Assembly: GCA_947454705.1 (NCBI GenBank) | Contig: CANGKZ010000007.1 | Location: 1 to 64,000 of the forward strand | Length of the DNA: 64,000 bases | Origin: Verrucomicrobiota bacterium | Lineage (GTDB): Bacteria; Verrucomicrobiota; Verrucomicrobiia; Limisphaerales; UBA9464 | Direction: 5' to 3' | Notes under the pieces: model-generated | What the model was told of the DNA's origin: nothing | The model's input: the letters and a program-made list of their open reading frames with translations, nothing else | Database searches by the model: none | Made by a program: the position numbers and the translations under genes | Part shown: one piece after another, positions 26,168 to 35,684 of the stretch | Layout of the letters: the number at the start of each line of letters is the position of its first letter | Numbering within the stretch: position 1 is the first letter of the stretch

Positions 26168-27463
26168 TCAGCGGGCGAGGGCTTTCGCACCAATGTCGGT
26201 GCGGTAGTGCATGCCCTCGAAGTGAATCTTCCCGAGCGCCGCGTACGCACGATCGCGCGCCTGTGCGAGCGTGGGAGCCCAGGCGGTGATGCCGAGGACG
26301 CGTCCGCCGCTGGTCACGATCTTTCCATTCTTCATCGCCGTGCCGGCGTGGAACACCTTCACGTCGGGCAGCGCGGCTGCGGCGTCGAGGCCTTCGATCA
26401 CCTTGTCCTTGGTGATCGGGCCCGGGTATCCCCCGCTCGCGGCCACCACGCAGACGCAGGCCTGCGACGACCAGCGGAGCGTGATGCGGTCGAGCGTGCC
26501 CGTTGCACTGGCGATCAGGAGGTCCACGAGATCATTCTCGAGGCGGGGGAGGTACACCTGGGTTTCCGGATCGCCGAACCGGGCGTTGAACTCGATCACC
26601 TTGGGGCCACTGGCGGTGAGCATGACGCCGGGATAGAGCAATCCGCGGAAATCAATGCCGTCGGCCACGCATCCCGCGAGCCACGGACGCAGGATCTGTT
26701 CTCCGACCTGTTCCAATTCTGAGTCGGAGAGAAACGGAGCTGGGGAGTAGGTTCCCATGCCGCCGGTGTTGAGGCCGATGTCGCCATCGTGGGACCGCTT
26801 GTGATCCTGGGAGGTGGGAAACAGCTTGGCGGTTCGCCCGTCGCAGAGGGCGTGGAGGGAGATTTCCATGCCTTCCATCAGCTCCTGAATCACCACGCTG
26901 GATCCGGCCTGGCCGAAGGATTTGTCCACCAGGATTTCATCCACGGCGCGTTCCGCATCTGCGATCGAGGTGGCCAGCAGCACGCCCTTGCCAAGTGCGA
27001 GACCATCGGCCTTCACCGCGCAGCGTCCGCCGAGCGTGGCGCAGTAGCGCTTGGCCTCGGCCGGATCCGTGAAGGTTCCCGACCGCGCGGTGGGAATGCC
27101 GTGACGGATCATGAACTCCTGCGAGAAGGCCTTCGACGCCTCGAACTGGGCGGCGCGTTGATTGGGTCCCCAGATGAGGAATCCCTCGGCCTGGAAACGG
27201 TCCACGACGCCAAGGGCGAGGGGGTTGTCGGGGCCCACGACGACGAGGTCGGGCCGGTGCTGCTTGGCAAAGGCGATCAGCGCATCGAACTGGTCGGCAC
27301 CAATCGGCACATTTTCCACTGCGGCTCCGGAGCCGGCGAGGCGTTCCAAAGCGGTGCCGGCGTTGCCCGGAGCGACCCACAGCTGCGTCACCTGACGCGA
27401 TTGGGCGAGCTTCCAAACCAACGCGTGCTCACGGCCGCCGGATCCCAGAACGAGGAGTTTCAT
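26168..27463 (-). CDS. purD: Phosphoribosylamine--glycine ligase
   Basis: 431-residue ATP-grasp enzyme of purine synthesis (phosphoribosylamine + glycine + ATP to GAR). It begins MKLLVLGSGGREHALVWKL, the family hallmark, and contains VVGPDNPLALGVVDRF, KADGLALGKGV, QDHKRSHDGDIGLNTGGMG (ATP/Mg binding) and EFNARFGDPETQVYLPRL. The length equals E. coli PurD (429). No other purine gene is adjacent. The tesA-type gene lies 67 bases upstream on the same strand. Confidence 0.97.
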   Translation of the reverse strand: MKLLVLGSGGREHALVWKLAQSRQVTQLWVAPGNAGTALERLAGSGAAVENVPIGADQFDALIAFAKQHRPDLVVVGPDNPLALGVVDRFQAEGFLIWGPNQRAAQFEASKAFSQEFMIRHGIPTARSGTFTDPAEAKRYCATLGGRCAVKADGLALGKGVLLATSIADAERAVDEILVDKSFGQAGSSVVIQELMEGMEISLHALCDGRTAKLFPTSQDHKRSHDGDIGLNTGGMGTYSPAPFLSDSELEQVGEQILRPWLAGCVADGIDFRGLLYPGVMLTASGPKVIEFNARFGDPETQVYLPRLENDLVDLLIASATGTLDRITLRWSSQACVCVVAASGGYPGPITKDKVIEGLDAAAALPDVKVFHAGTAMKNGKIVTSGGRVLGITAWAPTLAQARDRAYAALGKIHFEGMHYRTDIGAKALAR

Positions 27464-27530
27464 CGTGTCTGCGAATCCAATCAGGAAGGGGCGTCGTGAG
27501 GGAGGGAAAATCGATCCCGAACTTCGCTGC

Positions 27531-28235
27531 TCATTTTCCGCCGGTTGCGGTCGATGCGGCCGGGGATTTCAACACCCCCTCCAGCACGGCCCAGACATTG
27601 GTGGCGACGCGTCGATGTCCCTCGGCGGTGGGATGAATCTGGTCGGCCTGGTTCAAACTTGGAACGCCACCCACGCCTTCGAGAAGGAACGGCACGAGGG
27701 CGACCGATTCCCGCCGGGCCACCTCGGGATAGAGCTCCCGAAACTCGCGGGTGTAGTCCGCACCAAAATTGGACGGCATCTGCATTCCAGTCAGGACGAT
27801 CCGGACCTGGGGGCGTGCAGCTCGGGTTTTCTGGATGATGCTGACCAGATTGGAGCGGGTCTGCGACGGGGCCATTCCGCGCAGGCCGTCATTGCCGCCA
27901 AGTTCGAGGATCAGGACATCGACCGGCCGCTTGAGAATCCAGTCCAGGCGGCGAAGTCCGCCCGCCGTGGTGTCTCCGCTGACACCCGCGTTGACCACGC
28001 GGTAGGGAAGCCCAGCGGCCTGAATCCGCTGTTCGAGCAGCGCGGGATAGGCCGCCGAGGGATCAATCCCATACCCGGCGGCGAGACTGTCCCCAAGCAC
28101 CACCACCGTTTTCTTCGAATCGGCCGGATCCTCGGCGCGAACCGGAGCCGCGACGATCCATAGGAGCAGCATGGCAATCCACCCTGTCATTCCGGTAAGG
28201 GAGGGGCGATTGAATCGATGCACTGCCGTTTGCAT
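27531..28235 (-). CDS. tesA: SGNH/GDSL arylesterase, TesA-like
   Basis: About 234 residues. A signal peptide (MTGWIAMLLLWIVAAPVRAE) leads into block I VVVLGDSLAAGYG with the catalytic serine, block II VNAGVSGDTTAGG, block III LELGGNDGLRG and block V DQIHPTAEGHRRVA with the Asp-His pair, so all SGNH catalytic blocks are present. It should be a periplasmic esterase/thioesterase/lysophospholipase like E. coli TesA. The ATG at 28235 is chosen; an ATG at 28190, directly at the signal peptide, and a TTG at 28247 are alternatives. Confidence 0.88.
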   Translation of the reverse strand: MQTAVHRFNRPSLTGMTGWIAMLLLWIVAAPVRAEDPADSKKTVVVLGDSLAAGYGIDPSAAYPALLEQRIQAAGLPYRVVNAGVSGDTTAGGLRRLDWILKRPVDVLILELGGNDGLRGMAPSQTRSNLVSIIQKTRAARPQVRIVLTGMQMPSNFGADYTREFRELYPEVARRESVALVPFLLEGVGGVPSLNQADQIHPTAEGHRRVATNVWAVLEGVLKSPAASTATGGK

Positions 28236-28390
28236 CCGGCGAACCAAGCGGTTTCCCGCCCGGAGGTCAAACTCGCGCTCTGTGGGAGCAGGAAGTTCCG
28301 CGGTGTGAGGGATTTGAGCAGGTGTATCAGAAAATGTACTAAGCGACCGTGAGGTTGTGGGGGATGAGGCCGTGACGAAGAGTCACAGAC

Positions 28391-29413
28391 GTGAACGACA
28401 TTTCAGCAAAGCGGACTCGAATTGATTCAGCGACCGGCCTTCGGAGCGGATCGATGCTGACGGTGGCGCTGGCGTTGGGCGCGTCCTTCGCCCTTCCGGT
28501 TTCCGCGCAGAGCCTGCTGAGCACCTACGATGTCATCGTTCGCAACAATCTGAGCACGTCCACGGATATTCGCGGCCTCGTGGTGGCGAAGAACTACACC
28601 GGCACCGCGGGCGGGCCCTTTGCCCAGGATCTTTCATCGACCACCCCGGGAACCGACACGACTTGGATTCAGAGCAGCATCGCTTCGAGCGGATCGGCGC
28701 TGACGATGCAGTATGGCAGCCTCGCTTTTGGCGGATCTTCCATCTCCGGACGAACGATCAACTTCAATCAGGCGGGGAACACGGTTCACTACAACACCTC
28801 GTTCAATTTCAACTCGGTGTTCAATGGCATTTCCACTGAATCAACGGCCAATGCGGCTCTGAGCGCAAACGGCTCTTCGGTGCTTTCGGGAAATCTCCTC
28901 ACGTTCAACGTGGGCGCCACGCTGCCGGCATCGGGTGGAACGGCGGTGTTCTCGATCGCTGCATCGACGCTGGCGGACAGCGGCATCGCGCAGTACGACC
29001 TGAACCTCAACGGCAAGAGCCCGACGGCAATCATCATTAACGTAACCGGATCGGCTGGTTACTCGTTTACCCGTCCTGGCGGCGCCAATTTCGTGGGCAA
29101 TTTCACTTCCCAATCCTGGTACCAAAAGACGCTCTGGAACTTCAACGGCGCGGGCACGGTCAATTATGGCGCGGGTTGGAAGGGATCCATTCTGGCACCG
29201 GATGCCACCGTCACTTCCACCGGAGATCTCGACGGTTCGCTCGCCGCGTTCAACGCGAGTCTCACGGGTGAGGTTCACCTCCCGACGTGGTCCGGCACCG
29301 GCGCGGTGGTTCCCGAGACCTCGACGTGGGCCGCGGTGGGAGCGTTGACCGGCGTGATCGGTTGGAGCTTTGTCCGCCGCAATCGAAGGACTGCCCCGGT
29401 TCAAAAGGCCTGA
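28391..29413 (+). CDS. Choice-of-anchor A domain protein with PEP-CTERM-like tail
   Basis: 340-residue secreted protein, rich in Ser, Thr, Gly and Asn. A signal peptide (SMLTVALALGASFALPVSAQ) is followed by a beta-rich body with DVIVRNNLSTSTDIRGLVVAKN, FNFNSVFNGISTES, IIINVTGS and FLWN-like TLWNFNGAGTVNYGAGWKGSILAPDATV, the pattern of the choice-of-anchor A family of adhesin-like proteins. The C terminus is VVPETSTWAAVGALTGVIGWSFVRRNRR: a PEP-CTERM-like signal with PET in place of PEP, a hydrophobic stretch and an arginine cluster. It should be exported and processed by an exosortase, which is not in this window. Confidence 0.82.
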   Translation: MNDISAKRTRIDSATGLRSGSMLTVALALGASFALPVSAQSLLSTYDVIVRNNLSTSTDIRGLVVAKNYTGTAGGPFAQDLSSTTPGTDTTWIQSSIASSGSALTMQYGSLAFGGSSISGRTINFNQAGNTVHYNTSFNFNSVFNGISTESTANAALSANGSSVLSGNLLTFNVGATLPASGGTAVFSIAASTLADSGIAQYDLNLNGKSPTAIIINVTGSAGYSFTRPGGANFVGNFTSQSWYQKTLWNFNGAGTVNYGAGWKGSILAPDATVTSTGDLDGSLAAFNASLTGEVHLPTWSGTGAVVPETSTWAAVGALTGVIGWSFVRRNRRTAPVQKA

Positions 29414-29498
29414 CACGATTTTGCGCCGGTGTCGGAATCCGCGCCGCGGGTGTCCGGCTGGAGTTGCCATCGGGTTCCCGTTTGTTGTAGCTGAGGAC

Positions 29499-30452
29499 GT
29501 GTCTCATCGAGTTCTCCTGATTCGAAATCCCGCATCACGCGCGGGACTGAATCAGGAGCTTCTGTTTCAGGAGGCGGTTTCCTTTCTAGCAGAGCTGGGA
29601 CATCAGGTCTCGGTAGAGGTCACCGCAGGTCGCGGTTCCGCGATCGATCTGGTGCAGGGAAGGGCTGGAGACTTCGACCGGGTCATCGCGGCAGGCGGCG
29701 ATGGAACCGTTCGTGAAGTTGTGACGGGTCTGGTTCGCGGTGGGCATCAGACTGCACTCGGAATTCTGCCGCTGGGCACTGGAAATGACGTGGCGCGGCT
29801 GATGGGGGTGAATTCAACAGAAGCCTTTCGGGAGGCGATGCGGCGCGGGCAGTGCCGCCTGTTGGATGCCATCCAGGTCGAGTCCATGGCCGGCGGTTCA
29901 CGGGAGGCCGTGCAGGTCGGATTACTCTTTGCCGCGGTGGGTTTTTCCGGCGAGCTCCTGAGGCAGACGACTCCAAGGGTGGTCCGCTGGTTTGGTCCCA
30001 AGCTTTGCTACTCGGTGGGATTTCTACGAGCACTTCCCGTCTACCGGCCGGCGAAGGTTACGGTGACCTGCGGGGATCGACGGGAATCCGGTCGATTGCT
30101 CCTCGCCTGTGCAGCCAACGCCCCGCACGCGGGCGGAGGAGTGATGAAGTTGGCACCCGGTGCCTCAATGAGTGATGGCCTGCTCAACATGAGCATCATC
30201 CAGCAGATCAGCCCCCTGTCCGCGCTTCGACATTTTCCAAATCTGGTGCGCGGCACCCACGTGCATCATCCGCGCGTTTCGTACTTCGAGGGACGCACCA
30301 TGAAGGTGGAATCGGATCGTCCTGTCCCGGTGGCGATCGACGGGGATTTGGTGGCTTCCACCACCGCCAGTTTCTCCGTGCTCCCCGGTAGAATTCGGAT
30401 GATTGCTCTCGGAGTTGCGATTGCACCGAATGGTGAGCAAAGATCGGTGTAA
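29499..30452 (+). CDS. Diacylglycerol kinase family lipid kinase (YegS/DagK-like)
   Basis: About 317 residues. The catalytic domain shows the nucleotide-binding loops GGDGT at 66-70 (IAAGGDGTVREVV) and PLGTGNDVAR at 91-100, and the C-terminal lobe has GGGVMKLAPGASMSDGLLNM, where acidic and glycine residues shape the active site. It ends with VPVAIDGDLV, the conserved GEE/DGD segment. It phosphorylates a lipid such as diacylglycerol or a related alcohol; specificity is not visible. The GTG at 29499 is chosen because the first strand RVLLIRNPASR follows directly; the frame extends upstream to 29370 across the end of the previous gene without conservation. Confidence 0.88.
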   Translation: MSHRVLLIRNPASRAGLNQELLFQEAVSFLAELGHQVSVEVTAGRGSAIDLVQGRAGDFDRVIAAGGDGTVREVVTGLVRGGHQTALGILPLGTGNDVARLMGVNSTEAFREAMRRGQCRLLDAIQVESMAGGSREAVQVGLLFAAVGFSGELLRQTTPRVVRWFGPKLCYSVGFLRALPVYRPAKVTVTCGDRRESGRLLLACAANAPHAGGGVMKLAPGASMSDGLLNMSIIQQISPLSALRHFPNLVRGTHVHHPRVSYFEGRTMKVESDRPVPVAIDGDLVASTTASFSVLPGRIRMIALGVAIAPNGEQRSV

Positions 30453-30549
30453 GAATCTCTAAACGAGATGGATCCGTCGATGGTTGTAGGGGGAGAATTA
30501 CTGGGAATCTCCTCAAGGCTGGTGTTCGGCACGTCGATAACCGGTTTTG

Positions 30550-31617
30550 ATGCCGATGGCGTCCAGACTGTTTTCAAGAGGGTTGGGAATCGCAGGATTC
30601 CTTGCCGCTGCGTCGTCTTTAAAGGCGGACAAGGAATACATTTATGGCATCGGATCCGACTGGGCGCTGTACCAGCTTACCGTCGATCCCGTCGCAAACA
30701 CCGTCGCGGTCGCAAAGCAGTCCGTGAATCTAACGGGATTCATCTCCGGATGGGGAACCCGATACAACGAAGTGTTGAACGGACTCGGCATCGACCAGAG
30801 CACGGGCGACATCTACTTCAACTACAGCTACAACAGCAGCGCGACCTCGACCTCGGGGACGATGTCGGTGGTTCCGTACATTTACCAGAACCAGAACGGC
30901 GCCTATAAGGTTCCCTACGCACTCGGGGCGACGATCACGTCGACGACTCTTCCTGCGACAGATGCATCGGGCGGTTGGATGCCGCGAGCGACCTATTACA
31001 ACGGCTCGTACTACGCGGGGATGCAGTCCAGCGACACCTTTGTTGTTCTGCCGATTACCGGTTCGACCACAAAGAGCTACACCTCGGTTCTCCAATACAC
31101 CGACTGGGATCACACCACCGGAACCACGAGCATGTCCGGCGGCGATTTTGTCCTCGGTTCCAACGGCGTGGTGTACGGAGCGACGGATGCCGCGGGGGTG
31201 AACATCTTCTTTCGCCAGCAGCTCTCCAATGCCACCAACGTTTCCAGTGGCGCATCGTGGACCAACTTCAACATTGATGTGTCGATCCCTTACGCCACGC
31301 AGGGATCGATTCAGGTGGCTGGTTTGGGAGCCTCGACCAATCTCTATGTCGCATCCACCGCGGGGCAGAATCTGTACCGCGTAAACGGATACAATGGCTC
31401 ATCCGCTCCCACCTTTTCCCAGATCGGCGGTTCGGCAGTTCTGGGAGTCACGTTTACCGATTTGAGCATCGTCCTGTCCTCCCCGCTGCCCGTGCCGGAA
31501 GCGCCCACCGGCCCGGTCGGTGTCATCCTGATCGTTGCCGCCGGGACCGGGGGAATTGGGCGACATGGCCCGAGGTGGCGCGCCAAAGTGTCGCAGAGGC
31601 TGCGTCCACGAAGGTGA
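30550..31617 (+). CDS. Secreted repeat-propeller-like protein, paralogue 1
   Basis: About 355 residues, unknown function. A short signal peptide (GLGIAGFLAAASSLKAD) is followed by a beta-rich body: EYIYGIGSDWALYQLTVD, GIDQSTGDIYFNYSYNSSA, RATYYNGSYYAGMQSSDTF, FVLGSNGVVYGATDA and QVAGLGASTNLYVAST suggest repeated four-stranded blades. It is closely similar throughout to the next gene (31709-32827). The tail reads PVPEAPTGPVGVILIVAAGTGGIG then a basic end: PEA instead of PEP and a weak hydrophobic stretch, so the exosortase signal looks degenerate. ATGs at 30550 and 30556 are both possible starts. Confidence 0.75.
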   Translation: MPMASRLFSRGLGIAGFLAAASSLKADKEYIYGIGSDWALYQLTVDPVANTVAVAKQSVNLTGFISGWGTRYNEVLNGLGIDQSTGDIYFNYSYNSSATSTSGTMSVVPYIYQNQNGAYKVPYALGATITSTTLPATDASGGWMPRATYYNGSYYAGMQSSDTFVVLPITGSTTKSYTSVLQYTDWDHTTGTTSMSGGDFVLGSNGVVYGATDAAGVNIFFRQQLSNATNVSSGASWTNFNIDVSIPYATQGSIQVAGLGASTNLYVASTAGQNLYRVNGYNGSSAPTFSQIGGSAVLGVTFTDLSIVLSSPLPVPEAPTGPVGVILIVAAGTGGIGRHGPRWRAKVSQRLRPRR

Positions 31618-31708
31618 TTCCAAAGTGGCATTTTGCGCTTTGTATCGGGATTTTCCTTAAGAGTCGGTGTGTTGGTGTCGATGAACCGCATGGATTGGGT
31701 TCATCCTG

Positions 31709-32827
31709 ATGATTCGTCGCTGGCTTCCAACGCTCCTGGTGTTGCTTTTCGCCGCCCTGCCTCTGCGGGCCGCGAACGAGTACATCTATGGCATTGGAAC
31801 TGACTGGAAGATCTACGAAATCACCGTCGACAAGACCGCGAACACGGTCACGACGTCGGCGAAGTTGAATCTCAGCGGATTTGTTAGCGGATTCGGCACC
31901 CGCAACAACGAATACATCAACGGACTCGCGATCGATCCGGCTACCGGCAACATTTTCTTCAACTACAGCTACAACAGCAGCGCCTCGGCCACCACCGGTC
32001 CGTTGACCGTGGTACCGTACATCTATCAGAAGGTGAACGGTTCTTACACGATTCCCTACGCGCTTGGATCCGCGGTGACTTCGGCGACGCTTCCGCTGAC
32101 GACCGTTGGATCGGGCTATCTTCCAAGAAGCACCTACTACAACGGATCCTACTGGCTGGGGGTCCAAAACAGCGACACGTTGGTGGAGTTTCCGATCGGA
32201 GGCTCGAGCACCAAGAGCTACACGGCGGTGAATCAGTATTCCAATTTTGATCACTCCGCGACGACCTCACTGGGCGGCGGTGACTTCGTGATTGGGACCA
32301 ACAATGTGATCTACGGATCGACAGTTCTTACGAGTGCGAACACGTTTTTCAGACAGCAAATCTCCAACGCGACGAACGTGTCATCGGGGGCTTCCTGGAC
32401 GAATTTCAATGTGGACGCCTCGATTCCCTTTGCTTCGCAAGGGTCTATTCAGGTGGCCGGGTTGGGGCAGAGCACGAACCTTTACGTGATTACATCGACT
32501 GGTAAAAACGTGTATTTCGTGAACAATTTCAACGGTTCCTCCGCGCCGACGTTCACCCAGGTCGGTACATCGGGAGTGATTCCGGTCACCATGACCGACC
32601 TGAGCATCATCGTGAATGCACCGCTCCCGGTGCCCGAACCTACGACCCTGTTTGTCATTCCCGTGGCGACGCTCGGCGTGCTGGCTGAAAGTCTGAGAAG
32701 GCACCGCAAACGGTTTGGAATTGGTTGCGAGATTCCTGTCGAGGACCGGATTCGAAGGAGACTCCAGCCGGTTCCAGTTCACCGACCGCGTGGGCGCTGT
32801 CGCCTCGCTTCAACCTTCGCCGGTTGA
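31709..32827 (+). CDS. PEP-CTERM secreted protein, paralogue 2
   Basis: 372 residues, paralogue of the preceding gene: both share EYIYGIG-DW, a GLAIDPATGNIFFNYSYNSSA-type block, a YYNGSY block, SNATNVSSGASWTNFN and QGSIQVAGLG. A signal peptide (LPTLLVLLFAALPLRAA) is present. LPVPEPTTLFVIPVATLGVLAESLRRHRKRFG is a normal PEP-CTERM sorting signal, but the protein runs on for about 34 more residues, unlike most PEP-CTERM proteins, which stop right after the basic cluster. This extension overlaps the 3' end of convergent uvrA by 49 bases. Function is unknown; a surface or matrix protein is inferred. Confidence 0.8.
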   Translation: MIRRWLPTLLVLLFAALPLRAANEYIYGIGTDWKIYEITVDKTANTVTTSAKLNLSGFVSGFGTRNNEYINGLAIDPATGNIFFNYSYNSSASATTGPLTVVPYIYQKVNGSYTIPYALGSAVTSATLPLTTVGSGYLPRSTYYNGSYWLGVQNSDTLVEFPIGGSSTKSYTAVNQYSNFDHSATTSLGGGDFVIGTNNVIYGSTVLTSANTFFRQQISNATNVSSGASWTNFNVDASIPFASQGSIQVAGLGQSTNLYVITSTGKNVYFVNNFNGSSAPTFTQVGTSGVIPVTMTDLSIIVNAPLPVPEPTTLFVIPVATLGVLAESLRRHRKRFGIGCEIPVEDRIRRRLQPVPVHRPRGRCRLASTFAG

Positions 32828-35565
32828 GCCGGTTTCGATTCCGTTGAATCCGCGGGGAGGACGGTCTTTAAATACCGTCCAGTGTGCGAACCGGCCACGG
32901 CCGCAACGGATTCCGGACTGCCTTCGGCGACCACCGTCCCTCCGCCACCGCCGCCTTCCGGACCGAGGTCGATGACCCAGTCCGCCTCGGCGATCAGGTC
33001 AAGGTTGTGCTCGATCACCACCACTGTGTGGCCCCCGTCCACGAGCCGCTGAATCACCTCCACCAAACGCCGTACGTCCTCGATGTGAAGTCCGATGGTG
33101 GGCTCCTCGAGAATGAACAGATCCGGCTTGGAGGCGCGCATGCGACCCTCGGCCGACGCCGAGCGCAGACCGGTGAGAAGATGTGAGACGAGCTTGATGC
33201 GCTGGGCCTCACCTCCGCTGAGCGTGGGGCTGGTTTGGCCCAAACGCAGGTAGTCGAGGCCGGTGTCCCGCAACGCCTCCAGCGGACGGTTGAGAAGGGA
33301 ATGCGCGGAGAAGAACTCCAGCGCCTCGCCCACGCTCAAATCCAGAACGTCGGCAATCGACTTTCCATTCCACAACACGTCGAGAGTTTCAGGATTGAAA
33401 CGCCGTCCGCGGCAGGTTTCGCAGCGCACCTCGGCGCTGGGGAGAAAGTTCATCTCCAACCGTGTGGATCCTGCGCCATCGCATTCCGGGCAGCGTCCCT
33501 GCACGGAGTTGAAACTGAACCGGCTCGCCGAGTAGCCGCGCATTTTGGATTCCTGCGTCGAGGCGAACAGTTCGCGGATGCGATCAAAGAACCCCACATA
33601 CGTTGCCGGCGTGGATCGCGGAGTGCGTCCAATCGGTGACTGATCCACCTCGTGAACGGCCTGAATCGCTTCAATGCCCGACACGCGCATTCCACCGCGC
33701 GGCTTGCGTCCGCCGGGCTTCTGCGCGAGCGCGGCCTGCACTGCGGGGTACAGGCATTCCTTGACCAGGGTGCTCTTTCCCGAACCGCTGACGCCAGTCA
33801 CCACCACGAAACGTCCCAACGGAAATTTCACCGTGACCTTCTTCAAATTGTTCACATCGGCATCGTGCAGCGTGAGCCACGCGTCCTTGGCGGCGGGCAC
33901 CGGACGACGGCTCCCGCGCGAGGGATAGGAAACCGGCGCCGCAAGGCACCGCCCCGTGATCGAATTCGGGTTCTTCAGCAGATCCGACAATGTCCCAGCG
34001 GCGACCACTTCGCCGCCTCGGACCCCGGCTCCAGGGCCGAGATCGAGAATCCAGTCGGCCCGCCGCATGGTGGCTTCGTCGTGTTCCACCACCACCAGCG
34101 AGTTGCCCCGGTTCCGCAATCGGGTCAGGGAATCCAGCAACTGGTCGTTGTCGCGCGGATGCAACCCGATGGTGGGTTCGTCGAGGATGTAGAGCACGCC
34201 GCTCAGGTTGGATCCGAGCTGCGCCGCGAGACGAATGCGCTGGGCTTCACCGCCGGAGAGCGTCGTCACACCGCGTCCCAATTGCAGATACCCAAGTCCC
34301 ACCTCGGCGAGGAACCGCAGGCGTTCCCGGATTTCGGGGAGGATGTCCCGGGCAATGCGCGTCGAGCGGTCATCCAGTTGCAATCCGGTGACCCAGGCGA
34401 GCGCGGTATCGACCGACATGGCACCGAGTTGATCCAGCGTCGGGCCGGGCTCTGCCGTGGCCTTGGATCGTTTACGCGTGTTTTCTTCGGGGGACGTTGT
34501 CGCTCCGGTGTGGACATCGAGATGCACGGCGCGTGCCTCCGGGCGGAGTCGGCTGCCGTGGCACTCGGGGCAGGCCTCGCGTTTTCCCTCCTGCCATCGC
34601 CACCAGCTTTCCTCGATCGATTCGGCATCGGCGCCGCGATCCACATCGGGCAGGTGAAACAGCTCGCCGAATCCGCGGCACTTCGGGCACCAGCCCTGGC
34701 TGGAGTTGTAGCTGAATTGTTTGGGATCCAGCGCGGCGAAGGAGCGTGAGCATTTTGGACACGCGCGTTCCGTCGAGTGCACGGTGAGCTGGCCGAGGCG
34801 GTCCAGCGCGTACATCACGCCTTTCCCCACTTCCAGCGCCTTTTCAATCAGAGCCGCACGCGCGCGGGGATCCGTTCCTTTTTTGGGCTTTGCCTCGAGC
34901 GTGCCCACGACGACCTCGATGTCGTGCTCCTTGAATCGGTCCAGACGGAACAGCTTTGAGGGATCGTACCAGCGACCGTCGGCGCGAAGTTCCGCGAATC
35001 CCTGAGCGACCGCCCAGGCGGCGATGTCGGAGTGGAAGCCCTTGCGGTTCTTCACCACCGGAGCGAGCAGGGTGAGATCGCCGCGCTCTGCTGCGTCGGA
35101 CTCGAGCGTTTCCTGCAGGGCATCGCGCGTTTGTCCCCGCACCGGAATCTGGCAATCGGGGCAGTATTGGGTGCCGAGCCGGGCAAACAGCAGTCGGACG
35201 AACTGATGGATCTCGGTGACCGTGGCCACCGTGCTCTTGCCGCCGCCGCGCGACACGTTTTGCTCGATGCTGACCGACGGGGGCAGTCCGGAAATGAGGT
35301 CCACTTCAGGGCGCCCGAGCTGCTCCACGAATTGCCGCGAATAGGCGCTCATGGAATCGAGGAACCGGCGCTGCCCCTCGGCAAAAAGAAGATCGAAGGC
35401 GAGCGTGCTCTTGCCGCTGCCGCTGACGCCGGTGATGACCACGAACTTGTCCCGCGGAATGTCCACCGAGACGTTCTTCAGGTTGTGTTCGCGCGCCCCG
35501 CGGATGGCGATGGCCTCGGGCGGCAGCGCGGTTCGTCCTCCGGCGGAAGCATGTTCGTTGAGCAC
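32779..35565 (-). CDS. uvrA: Excinuclease ABC subunit A
   Basis: About 928 residues with two ABC ATPase modules, the damage sensor of nucleotide-excision repair. Walker A motifs are [10 protein letters not shown] near 45-54 and again in the second half. ABC signature stretches are [12 protein letters not shown] and [12 protein letters not shown]. Zinc-binding cysteines are seen as CPKCSRS with WCPKCRGFG and as CPECDGAG with [10 protein letters not shown]. The GTG at 35565 is chosen since conserved sequence ([25 protein letters not shown]) begins about 19 residues later and no ATG is in frame nearby. Its 3' end overlaps the convergent PEP-CTERM gene. Confidence 0.95.
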   Translation of the reverse strand: MLNEHASAGGRTALPPEAIAIRGAREHNLKNVSVDIPRDKFVVITGVSGSGKSTLAFDLLFAEGQRRFLDSMSAYSRQFVEQLGRPEVDLISGLPPSVSIEQNVSRGGGKSTVATVTEIHQFVRLLFARLGTQYCPDCQIPVRGQTRDALQETLESDAAERGDLTLLAPVVKNRKGFHSDIAAWAVAQGFAELRADGRWYDPSKLFRLDRFKEHDIEVVVGTLEAKPKKGTDPRARAALIEKALEVGKGVMYALDRLGQLTVHSTERACPKCSRSFAALDPKQFSYNSSQGWCPKCRGFGELFHLPDVDRGADAESIEESWWRWQEGKREACPECHGSRLRPEARAVHLDVHTGATTSPEENTRKRSKATAEPGPTLDQLGAMSVDTALAWVTGLQLDDRSTRIARDILPEIRERLRFLAEVGLGYLQLGRGVTTLSGGEAQRIRLAAQLGSNLSGVLYILDEPTIGLHPRDNDQLLDSLTRLRNRGNSLVVVEHDEATMRRADWILDLGPGAGVRGGEVVAAGTLSDLLKNPNSITGRCLAAPVSYPSRGSRRPVPAAKDAWLTLHDADVNNLKKVTVKFPLGRFVVVTGVSGSGKSTLVKECLYPAVQAALAQKPGGRKPRGGMRVSGIEAIQAVHEVDQSPIGRTPRSTPATYVGFFDRIRELFASTQESKMRGYSASRFSFNSVQGRCPECDGAGSTRLEMNFLPSAEVRCETCRGRRFNPETLDVLWNGKSIADVLDLSVGEALEFFSAHSLLNRPLEALRDTGLDYLRLGQTSPTLSGGEAQRIKLVSHLLTGLRSASAEGRMRASKPDLFILEEPTIGLHIEDVRRLVEVIQRLVDGGHTVVVIEHNLDLIAEADWVIDLGPEGGGGGGTVVAEGSPESVAAVAGSHTGRYLKTVLPADSTESKPAQPAKVEARRQRPRGR

Positions 35566-35684
35566 GGCGGGACATTGGTCCGGGAATGGGGAGGGGGCAA
35601 CTGTGGGGTGGCTGGCTTTTTGCGCGCGCGTCGGTTCCTCGATTCGCCGCTTGGCAGCCGCACGGGGCGACGTACGATTTTCCC

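Noticed and set aside
7559-27775. Recurring ACCAAAA/TTTTGGT strings in several genes (recC, amidohydrolase, CotH, tesA)
   Set aside because: They fall on ordinary Phe-Gly or Tyr-Gln codon pairs in frame, and the count is not clearly above chance for a window of this size.
28371-28390. Short hairpin GTGAC-GTCAC before the choice-of-anchor A gene
   Set aside because: Five base pairs with a five-base loop are too weak to call a regulatory site.
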